DNA from: Bacteroidales bacterium UBA3297
GTDB lineage: Bacteria > Bacteroidota > Bacteroidia > Bacteroidales > Paludibacteraceae
Length of the DNA: 64,000 nt
Direction: 5' to 3'
NCBI GenBank assembly: GCA_002362105.1
Contig: DETD01000004.1
Coordinates: forward strand, 148,709 to 212,708
Shown: piece by piece, positions 16,901 to 25,700 of the stretch
Numbering within the stretch: position 1 is the first letter of the stretch
How the letters are laid out: the number at the start of each line of letters is the position of its first letter
Translations under genes and position numbers: made by a program
Notes under the pieces: generated by a model
Told to the model about the DNA's origin: nothing
The model's input: only the letters and a program-made list of their open reading frames with translations
Databases searched by the model: none

Positions 16901-17563
16901 CTAGTTCAGCATCTGTACATCTTTTTTTTTCAGAGAACTAATCAGAGAGTCCCTAATTGATTCAGCATGTAAAGAATTGGATTTCGAAACCAGCATCCAG
17001 GCATCATCGCGAACAAATAAAGTATTAGAGCTTGGTTCATCACACCCAAGTTCGTCGTTTTTCTCTAAAACCACAGGTGTTCGTGGAGCAAGCATAAGCG
17101 TGTCGCCTAAAGCTATTCTTTCGCTTGATTTTGATTTCTGAATATAGACAACCGCATCAAAAGACTTCTTACCTTTTTTCAGTTTAGCGTCATCGACCTC
17201 AGACAAAGCGACCGTACACCGTACAGCCCCAGAAGCAACAGAAGGAGATGATTTTACGCATCCGATATAATACTTTGATTCTGAATTGTGGGCCATACCA
17301 CGGGTATGGAACGAGAAAATCATACCAAAGGCGAACATAAATGCGCTAACCGACAATCCATAGAACCATCGGAACGAGTACTGCGATTCATCTTTCTGCT
17401 TGGAAATGAGATAATGCAAGAGCAAGAACAATGCCCCTGTAATTAGAATAACATAAACCAACTTGAAGTTCAGCCCTTTCACTAAAGCCAAACAACCCAA
17501 CGCAAAAAAAACAGCAAGACGCACAAACGGCACCTTGTGAAACAAGACATTAATAGTTTTCAT
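16901..17563 (-). CDS. comEC: ComEC/Rec2, N-terminal part (DUF4131-like)
   Basis: 220 residues with three N-terminal membrane segments (about 13-30, 33-52 and 63-84) and then the soluble OB-like domain normally found at the N-terminus of ComEC. The frame stops just after SLKKKDVQMLN, immediately past nine A residues, while the other frame carries on with ELALVSALVLGDKS. One extra A, or a -1 slip on the A-run during transcription or translation, would join the two halves into a protein of normal ComEC length. It lies 9 bases after rpe and is likely cotranscribed with it. Confidence 0.85.
   Translation of the reverse strand: MKTINVLFHKVPFVRLAVFFALGCLALVKGLNFKLVYVILITGALFLLLHYLISKQKDESQYSFRWFYGLSVSAFMFAFGMIFSFHTRGMAHNSESKYYIGCVKSSPSVASGAVRCTVALSEVDDAKLKKGKKSFDAVVYIQKSKSSERIALGDTLMLAPRTPVVLEKNDELGCDEPSSNTLFVRDDAWMLVSKSNSLHAESIRDSLISSLKKKDVQMLN
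16922..16930 (-). repeat. A9 homopolymer at the comEC frame break
   Basis: Nine T on the plus strand are nine A in the coding strand, read as three Lys codons before GAT. This is a site prone to slippage in replication, transcription or translation (heptamer A AAA AAA), and also to assembly error. Confidence 0.9.
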
Positions 17564-17572
17564 TTAAAAAAT

Positions 17573-18235
17573 TCAAAGTTTCTTCAAATCTTGAATAGTA
17601 TTAATAGGATTAGGTGAACCGAAAACAAAGCTACCCGCAACAAGGGCATCAGCACCAGCCTCAACCAATAATTTACCGGTAGAAAGATTAACCCCCCCAT
17701 CGACTTCAATAATAGCAGAGGAATTCTTTTTCAGAATCAACTCCTTAGCGCGTGAGACCTTATTGAGAGCGTTTTCAATAAATTTTTGCCCTCCAAAACC
17801 AGGGTTAACAGACATCAACATAACAACGTCAATATCGGCAACCACCTCTTCAAGCAAAGAGACAGGAGTATGAGGATTTAGCGCGACACCAGCCTTCATG
17901 CCCAACGACTTAATACGCTGAATAGAGCGATGAAGGTGAGTGCAAGCCTCATAGTGAACAGTTAAGACATCGGCACCAAGTTTGTGGAACTCGTCGATAA
18001 ACTTATCGGGTTCAACAATCATAAGATGCACGTCCAAAACCTTAGTACAATACTTGTGCACTGCACTAATAACAGGCATACCAAACGAGATATTTGGTAC
18101 GAAGACACCATCCATAACATCAAGATGCAGCCAATCGGCCTGACTATTATTAATCATCTCGATATCTTTCTGCAGGTTTGCGAAATCGGCAGAAAGAAGA
18201 GACGGAGCTACAATTATATCTTTACCTGTCTTCAT
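17573..18235 (-). CDS. rpe: ribulose-phosphate 3-epimerase
   Basis: A 220-residue TIM-barrel enzyme of the pentose phosphate pathway. APSLLSADFANL, the metal ligands in DWLHLDVMDG and LDVHLMI, NPGFGGQKFI and the phosphate site VDGGVN are all present. The start MKTGKDIIVAPSLLS is required for the first strand. A TAACTTTG element ends only 5 bases before the ATG, so the mRNA may have almost no leader. The gene contains a G7 run within the VDGGVN codons. It is followed by comEC. Confidence 0.95.
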   Translation of the reverse strand: MKTGKDIIVAPSLLSADFANLQKDIEMINNSQADWLHLDVMDGVFVPNISFGMPVISAVHKYCTKVLDVHLMIVEPDKFIDEFHKLGADVLTVHYEACTHLHRSIQRIKSLGMKAGVALNPHTPVSLLEEVVADIDVVMLMSVNPGFGGQKFIENALNKVSRAKELILKKNSSAIIEVDGGVNLSTGKLLVEAGADALVAGSFVFGSPNPINTIQDLKKL

Positions 18236-18301
18236 ACGGCAAAGTTACAAATAAATCGTTTAAATAAGTGCAAATGAGAAGAATAAATATTAACAGGTAA
18301 T

Positions 18302-18330
18302 AAAAAAACCTCCCAAAAGTATGGGAGGTT
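18302..18330 (-). terminator. terminator of the rpsF-rpsR-rplI operon
   Basis: On the minus strand AACCTCCCA pairs with TGGGAGGTT, followed by a T7 run. It lies 39 bases after the rplI stop. Confidence 0.85.
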
Positions 18331-18368
18331 CACTTTATATCGCAAAAATTCAATTCTCGAATCAGTCC

Positions 18369-18812
18369 TTATTCTGCAACTACAGAGAAAGGAACTTCAA
18401 CGCTAACTTCCTTGTGAAGACGAACGATAGCAGTGTATTCACCAAGAGCCTTAACAGGGGTCTTGATAGAAACGATCTTGTGGTCAACTTCTACGCCCTT
18501 CTTAGAAAGTTCTTCTGCAACCTGAGCGTTGGTAACAGAACCGTAGATAGAACCATTTTCGCTTGTCTTAACAGCGAAAGAGAGAGAAACGCCGTTGAGT
18601 TTTTCAGCCTTAGCCTGAGCGTCAGCCTTAATCTTTTCGAGTTTCTTAGCCTGCTGCTTCAAGTTTTCAGCGAGGACCTTCTTTGCAGATGGAGTAGCCA
18701 AAATAGCCTTACCCTGAGGGATAAGGAAGTTAAGACCATAACCATTCTTAACGTTAACAACGTCATTCTTGTAACCAAGATTGTTGACGTCTTCTAACAA
18801 AATAATTTCCAT
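18369..18812 (-). CDS. rplI: 50S ribosomal protein L9
   Basis: A 147-residue ribosomal protein binding 23S rRNA near the L1 stalk. The N-terminal domain MEIILLEDVNNLGYKNDVVNVKNGYGLNFLIP is diagnostic; a long Lys/Ala-rich connecting helix (about 45-75) and the C-terminal domain follow. Last gene of the rpsF-rpsR-rplI operon, 18 bases after rpsR, in the usual bacterial order. Confidence 0.97.
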   Translation of the reverse strand: MEIILLEDVNNLGYKNDVVNVKNGYGLNFLIPQGKAILATPSAKKVLAENLKQQAKKLEKIKADAQAKAEKLNGVSLSFAVKTSENGSIYGSVTNAQVAEELSKKGVEVDHKIVSIKTPVKALGEYTAIVRLHKEVSVEVPFSVVAE

Positions 18813-18830
18813 TAATAAATCCTCCTAAAA

Positions 18831-19112
18831 TTACTTCAACAAATCGGTTACATAAGGAAGCAACGCAATGTAGCGAGCTCTCTTAACAGCCTGAGCAACC
18901 TTTCTCTGGAACTTGAGAGAAGTACCAGTGATACGGCGAGGCAAAATTTTGCCCTGTTCGTTCAAGAACTTCTTGAGGAATTCAGGATCCTTATAGTCGA
19001 TATACTTAATACCGTTCTTCTTGAAACGGCAATATTTTTTACGCTTAACGTCCACTGAAGGTGGAGTGAGATATCTGATTTCAGATGATGCGTTTGTTGG
19101 TTGTGCTGCCAT
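18831..19112 (-). CDS. rpsR: 30S ribosomal protein S18
   Basis: A 93-residue protein that forms a heterodimer with S6 on the small subunit. The core is KKYCRFKKNGIKYIDYKD, ILPRRITGTSLKFQRKVAQAVKRARYIALLPY. The N-terminal tail is longer than in enterobacteria, as usual in Bacteroidetes. Lies 12 bases after rpsF. Confidence 0.97.
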   Translation of the reverse strand: MAAQPTNASSEIRYLTPPSVDVKRKKYCRFKKNGIKYIDYKDPEFLKKFLNEQGKILPRRITGTSLKFQRKVAQAVKRARYIALLPYVTDLLK

Positions 19113-19124
19113 GATTAATCCTCC

Positions 19125-19469
19125 TTATGCTTCGTTAGACTTAGACTTAGAACGGCGCTTAACTGCGTATTCTGCAGCGTTCTTGTCGAGTTTGGTAATC
19201 ATAAAGCGGATTACCTTCTCGTCGCGGCGGAACTGGGTAGTAAGTGACTCGATGATGCTAGGTTCAGCATCGAACTCGATTAAAGAGTAAAAACCAGTGG
19301 TCTTGTTTTCGATTGGGTAAGCCAACTTCTTCAAGCCCCAAGACTCTTCGTTAACGATCTTTGCACCGCCATTTTCAAGGAAGCCCTTGAAGCGTGCAGC
19401 CGTTTCCTTCATCTGAGGTTCAGACAAAACGGGAGTCAAAATGAAAACGGTCTCGTAATGATTTAACAT
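19125..19469 (-). CDS. rpsF: 30S ribosomal protein S6
   Basis: A 114-residue protein with the S6 fold: NHYETVFILTPVLSEPQMKE at the start, WGLKKLAYPIENKTTGFYSLIEFDAEPS in the middle, FRRDEKVIRFMITKL near the end, and a basic tail. First gene of the operon. In other bacteria the S6:S18 pair can bind its own leader RNA; I see no clear leader structure here in the short AT-rich sequence before the start. Confidence 0.97.
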   Translation of the reverse strand: MLNHYETVFILTPVLSEPQMKETAARFKGFLENGGAKIVNEESWGLKKLAYPIENKTTGFYSLIEFDAEPSIIESLTTQFRRDEKVIRFMITKLDKNAAEYAVKRRSKSKSNEA

Positions 19470-19511
19470 AAAATTTTAATTTGTTTTGTTTACGTTCTTA
19501 TGAACGGTTTG

Positions 19512-19542
19512 CAAAATTAGGTGATTTTTTCCAATAGTCAAA
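19512..19542 (-). promoter_or_regulatory. promoter of the rpsF operon
   Basis: TTTG (19542-19539), 19 bases, TAATTTTG (19519-19512) on the minus strand. Confidence 0.8.
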
Positions 19543-19645
19543 GAAAAACAAGCAATTCTTTTGTCACGAGGCAAGAAATAGGCGTTCGTTCTAGAGAAAA
19601 AGGGGTTATCCGCACCTTATATTAGCAATTTTTCACAGAAAACAC

Positions 19646-19676
19646 ATTGATAAACCAATAGGTTTTCATAAATTTG
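19646..19676 (+). promoter_or_regulatory. promoter of the giant surface-protein gene
   Basis: ATTG (19646-19649), 19 bases, TAAATTTG (19669-19676), 46 bases before the ATG at 19723. Confidence 0.7.
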
Positions 19677-19722
19677 AAGATATAATCCGAAAAATGGGAC
19701 AGAAATTCCCAGAATTATCTTG

Positions 19723-22700
19723 ATGAATATCATCACTAAGGCAGAACAAATGAGTAAACTCTTACAACTACATAAACTACCCCTTACCCTAATAGGCCTT
19801 TTGCTAAGTGCGGCAGTAAGCGCATCGCACCCCGCATTAAGCGGTGGCTACGGCACCTACGACGACCCTTACCAGATATCGACCAAGGAAGACCTAGTAG
19901 CGCTGAGCGTCTTTGTAAACGAAGAATCGGACGGTTCGCTTTTATACTACATAATGACCGCAGATATCGATATGAGCGGCATAGAATTCGAGCCCATCAA
20001 CAACTACAAATACCCACTTGACGATTATAACGTAAATTTCGACGGCAACAACCACAAAATTACCAACCTCACCATTGCAAAAGGGAATAACTACTGCGGT
20101 TTATTTGGCAAAGTAAACGGCAACCACCTTACCATACAAAACCTGACCATAGAGAACATCAACATTGATGTGGAAACCGACGAGGACATGGCTTACGTAG
20201 GAGGAGTTGTCGCATATTACGGAAATCCATCTCAAGCAGGAAGCAGTACAATTTCCAATTGCCACGTCTCTGGCCTCATAAAAATGGAAGATTACATACC
20301 ATCATGCGTAGGCGGAATAGTTGGATACGGGAAAAATATAGACATACAAAACTGCAAGAACAAAGCAAAGATCAATATAGACCCGGGCAACGTAAACACC
20401 AACCGAGACAATGGCATAGGGGGCATAGTTGGGAAATCCGCAGTTCCTTCCATCACTGGAACTACACACCTAATTTCCCACTGTAGCAACATAGGAGACA
20501 TATCTGGGCCTATGAATGTAGGTGGTATTGCGGGTTACACTTTAGGTATATCGGCAAGCAAGAACAACAACACGGGCCACATTACCTATTCCGACGGTTA
20601 CGCCGGGGGAATTATAGGCAACGCGAGCTCCACCCTAATTGACTTCAGCTGCAACATCGGCCCAGTAACCATTTCTTATGAAGGATTTGACAATAAATCA
20701 ACTATAAAATCAAATTATATTGGCGGCATTGCAGGATATTCCAATGTAGCACGTACAGTTATCAGTGTTTACCCCTTTGCCGACAACTTAAACGCAGGCT
20801 ACATTGACGGTTGGAATTATACAGGTGGAGTTTGTGGTTATTCAAACGGATGGACCTATAACAACCTAAACATTGCACCAGTAACCGATGGTAGTCCTTT
20901 TATTACAAATTGCGTAAGTGGTGCCAACATAGGAACATACCCGTTTTATGACGGACAAAATAAAAACATTTATTACGGAGGAAGCCTCTACGACAAACAG
21001 ATGAGTATCCTCCGCGACTCAATGAACGGGAAAGTATTTGAAGGGAAAGAGTGTATTTACGAGCTCTATACCAAGCAGTTGCTTTTTGACTCAATCTACC
21101 CCCACTTTGTCTCTACGATTGAAAATCAAGGCCCCCATGCAGGAGAATACAATTGGATTTATAACGAGGGGGTATATCCTGTGCCAAACGATATAGACCC
21201 AGATTTTAATGTGTTAGCCTCGGCAGTAATCAAGCTAGACAGCAGCGACCGGGTAAACGACATCAACCACCAGTTTAAAGTAGTGACAATGGAAACTGGC
21301 GATGAAGGTCTGATGATAGAGAGCACATCGGGAAACAAGATTTGCCAAGTTGCAGGAAAATCCATAGGTCTAGTCGGGACAGGAAAAGACACCCTTATTA
21401 TATCGTACAAAGACATGAAACGATATATACCCGTAGTCGTTAACTCGGTTGACACCATGATGTTTTCAGGAGGTGCCGGCACCGAAGACGATCCTTACCG
21501 CATCACGTGTCTCAAAGACTTGAAAGAGTTAAAGTTCTTGGTCTACAACCATACGCATTCAAAATATCCAGAAAAGAACTGGAGTTACGGGAAATACCTA
21601 TTGGTTGAAAACAATATTGACGACGCCTTCGAAGGTAACATCGGAACCATAGAAGACGAGAAAAAAGTCTTTCAAGGACATTTAGACGGAGGCGGACACA
21701 GGGTAATGGTAAACATTGACGAGTGCAACAGTGAATACTCGGCATTCATCAGCTGTGCCGTGGAACCAGCTACCATCAAGAACCTGGAAGTGAACGGAAA
21801 CAACGCAGCCTGCAAAAAGGGAGCCGGAATAGTGGGCATTGCCAAAAACATAAGCATCAGTTCGAGTCTGAACATGGTCAATGTGGAAGCAACCGATACA
21901 GCAGGCGGAATTGTGGCCAAAGCCTACCATTGTACCTTCAGCAGCTGCGGAAACAACGGATTTGTGAAAAGTCCGAAAGTGAGTGGCGGTATAGTAGGCT
22001 ATACCGAAGACTGCACCCTCGACAACGTGGTAAACGGAGGGTCGGTAGTATCGGCCATAACTGGCGGCGGATTGCTCGGTTCAATTGTCAACACCACCCT
22101 GAACACCGGTGTTAACTATGGCTACACAGGCAGAACAACCCAGGAAATAGACGGCACCAACATTGGTTACACAGTAGCCAAGGCAGAAAACAGTACGGTA
22201 AAGAACGTCTATTGGTGCGCACAAACTAACACCATTTGGGACGAGACCTGGCAAACCGACGGTTTGACCATGGACTACATGATGACCAACGGGAACTTCA
22301 AGGAAGCACTAACAGATGTATGGGACACTAGCAGCGACACCACCCTGCCTGCGCCAAAAGCAATCGCCAAATTTGCTGGTAGCAAGTTGCTGACCCTGCC
22401 CTACACATTCACCAACCAGTGGAACACACTTAAAGATATAAACGAACCATTCTCAGTACCTGGATTATGGTTCAAAACGGGTACCTATACCACATTACTG
22501 GGGCTTGGATGCGACAATGAGCATTTCCAACCCAAAGAAGAGGGAACTATTACCCCACAATCGTTTGGAACCGATACACTGTACATAATATACTACTTCA
22601 ATGGTATTGACAAAGACAACCAAAAGAACAAGTATATAAAGAAAGTTCCTGTCTTCAGTTCATACGGATTCGCCAGTGGCGGAAAAGGGACAAAAGACGA

Positions 22701-25700
22701 CCCTTATAAGATTAGTTCAGAAAAAGACTTCACGCTATTGACAAGAGCAGTAACAGAAGACTATTATTGCGTAGATACCCTAAGAAACGCAAGCTGGCAC
22801 AAATACTTCATACAGACTACCGACCTGACCAACGCTCACAGCAATCCAATCGGCAACAGCAGCCGCGAGAGGTACGAGTGGAATGGCTACTACGACGGTG
22901 GCAACCACAGCATTACCTTAAATATAAACAGCAGCGACAACCACACCGGTTTGTTCCCTGTGCTTACCAAACAGGCTACGGTTAGCAACCTTACCGTAAA
23001 CGGAACAGTTGTCGGAAAAGACAATTGTGGTGCAATTACAGGTACCATACACGAAGGCTCGGCAATCGTCAATTGCAGAAACAATGCGACCGTAAAAGGA
23101 CAAAAGAGCATTGGAGGTATAGCAGGAGCCAATAAAGGCGGTGCAACCAGCATCTGCTACAACAACGGTACCATAAACGGAACAGAACATGTGGGTGGCA
23201 TTTGCGGCTATGCAGGAAAAGGAAGCAACAATTCCGACTTGGCCAACCTTGGCCATATAAACGGAACAGAACATGTGGGTGGCATTTGCGGAACAGCCGA
23301 CAGCTGCGACATTAGGCGTGCGCTGAACGCTGGTATTGCAAAAGGAAGCACATCGGTGGGCGGAATAGCCGGCACCTTCAAATGGAACGGCGAGACAGGA
23401 AGCCTCATCTTCGAATGTATGAACTACGGCTATACAGACAATGAGGGAATGCACACCGGAGCAATTGTCGGAGAGAATGTAAACAGCGGCACCAACGTGA
23501 CCCTCTGTTTCTATAACAACCAACTTACCTTGGCAAAAGCAATTGACGGAGACGACAACGAAGGCTTTGCAACAGGTTTAAACACGCGAGAACTGACCGG
23601 CTACAACTTGGAAGAACAAGGCTACCACCTGAGCGAAGAATGGGAGTTGAAGAACCAACACTACCCAATACCACGCGCACTGACAGCCGACGAAGCCATA
23701 CTGCTCAGCAAGCCTGCATTTATTGCCGACGGAGAGATCTATATAAATATAGGTACAGAGTTTGAAGTAAACAACAGCGACAATGTAGAATGGTCGGGCA
23801 AAACAGGCAGCTTGGCCATAAGCGATAATATGGTCAACTTCAACCGTTCGGGCATAGATACCCTTGTAGCGACACTGAACGGAGCCACTAAATTGCAACC
23901 GGTGTTTGTAATAAACGGATTGTTCTCGGGAGGTAACGGAAGCGAGAACAGACCGTTCTTAATCACCTGCAAGAAGGACATGGAAGACCTTGCCATGTTT
24001 GTAAACACCAACATGTTGGAAGTAGACAAGACCAAAAACTGGAGCGACGGCCAATACTTCCAACTTATGAACGACATACCAGAAGACAGTGTGATAGTAA
24101 CCATCGTGGGTATGCCGGAAGACGAGACAGAAGGTGACTACGTTCACTTTGGCGGCACATTTAAAGGCCAAGGCTTTAAGATGAAGACCGGCATATCGAG
24201 TTCGGCACATAACGTCGGACTGTTCGGATTAATAAAAGGAGGTGTGGTAGACTCGCTTACCATATACGGAAGCATATCGGGTATATCGAATGTGGGTGGT
24301 TTTGCCGGCGACATAGAGAACGGCACCATAACCAACTGTAATAACCAGGCCCAAATAAACGGTAACGACCACGCTGGCGGTATTTGCGGAATCATCAATA
24401 ACGGCACCATTACAAACTGTGGAAACAGCGGATCCGTCACCAGCAAAGAAAACCGTGCAGGCGGAATAGCCGGAAAGTCACAAAACACCACAATAGACGG
24501 TTGCGTAAACATCGCACCAGTTTCAGCCTATACGCTCAACTCATACAGCGGCGGTATCTGTGGCTGCATTAGCGGAAAAACGCAACTCACCCGTTGCGTT
24601 AACGCAGGAACAGTAAGCGGAGAAAACAGAATAGGCGGAATTGTTGGCGGTATAGAGGGCGAAGCCAACGGTACCATCAGCGAGTGTCTGGAAGCTAACG
24701 AAATCACCAAGACTGGTTATTCAACAAGTACAAACAGCGGTTTCATTTGTGGCCAGCTATCGGCAGGAACTGCAATAGCAAACTGCTACTACGACAACAA
24801 ACTAGCCCGACTGGAATCGGCCAGCGACGCCAACTACGCCACCGGACTCGAGACAAAGGCCATGACAGGCGACCAGTTGAAAGCAGGATTGAAGACCAAT
24901 TGGATTTACACCGCAAACAACTATCCACGTCCAATCAACGACACCATAGCGCTGCTTGCGTCGTCGACCCTGCAATTTGCAGGTTCCGACTATAATAAAG
25001 ATATCAACGACGGATTCGAAGCATACACCTACCCAGACTGCAAATGGCGTTCGACAGAGGGCAAGGTTAGCATAGATGCAGAAAAAGTAACACTGGAAGC
25101 ATTTGGCAAAGACACCATGGTAGCCTATTACAAGCACCTTGAGAAGAAGGTTGCCATCGACATCCAATGCATAACCATCCACAACCAAGACACCCTAACG
25201 GGATGCGACTCGGTAGAATATGAGAACAAGTTCTATTACGAGAACATATCGTTCAACGACACGTTGAAGAGCAAAGTCACCGGTTGCGACAGTCTGGTAG
25301 GAATAAGCATTGTGGTCAAGCACTCGACAAAAGCACCAGAGCAACCTGTCATCTATGCGATAGGAAGCTACGAGTACGAAGGAGTGACTTACGACAAAGA
25401 CACCACCATAACCATAGTAAAAGTTAATGCAGAGAAGTGCGATAGTATCATCACCCAAAAATTGAGCATTGCACAAACACGCATAACCCGCGACACCATT
25501 CCAGCCGGTTGCGACAGTACCCTGTTCAACACAACATGGTATTATAAAGACACCGTACTGGAAGAAAGACACAAAGACGAAATAGACAGAGACACGTTGA
25601 TAGCTTATACCCACATCAACGTCAACCAGTCGTACACAGAAACCGTTGATTCAATATACGGATACGACAGTCTCACCTATAACGGAACTGTATTCTTAAA

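Noticed and set aside
17692..17698. G7 run in rpe as a phase-variation tract
   Set aside because: Fixed by the Gly-Gly codons of the conserved VDGGVN motif in a housekeeping gene; shorter than the tracts in the restriction genes.
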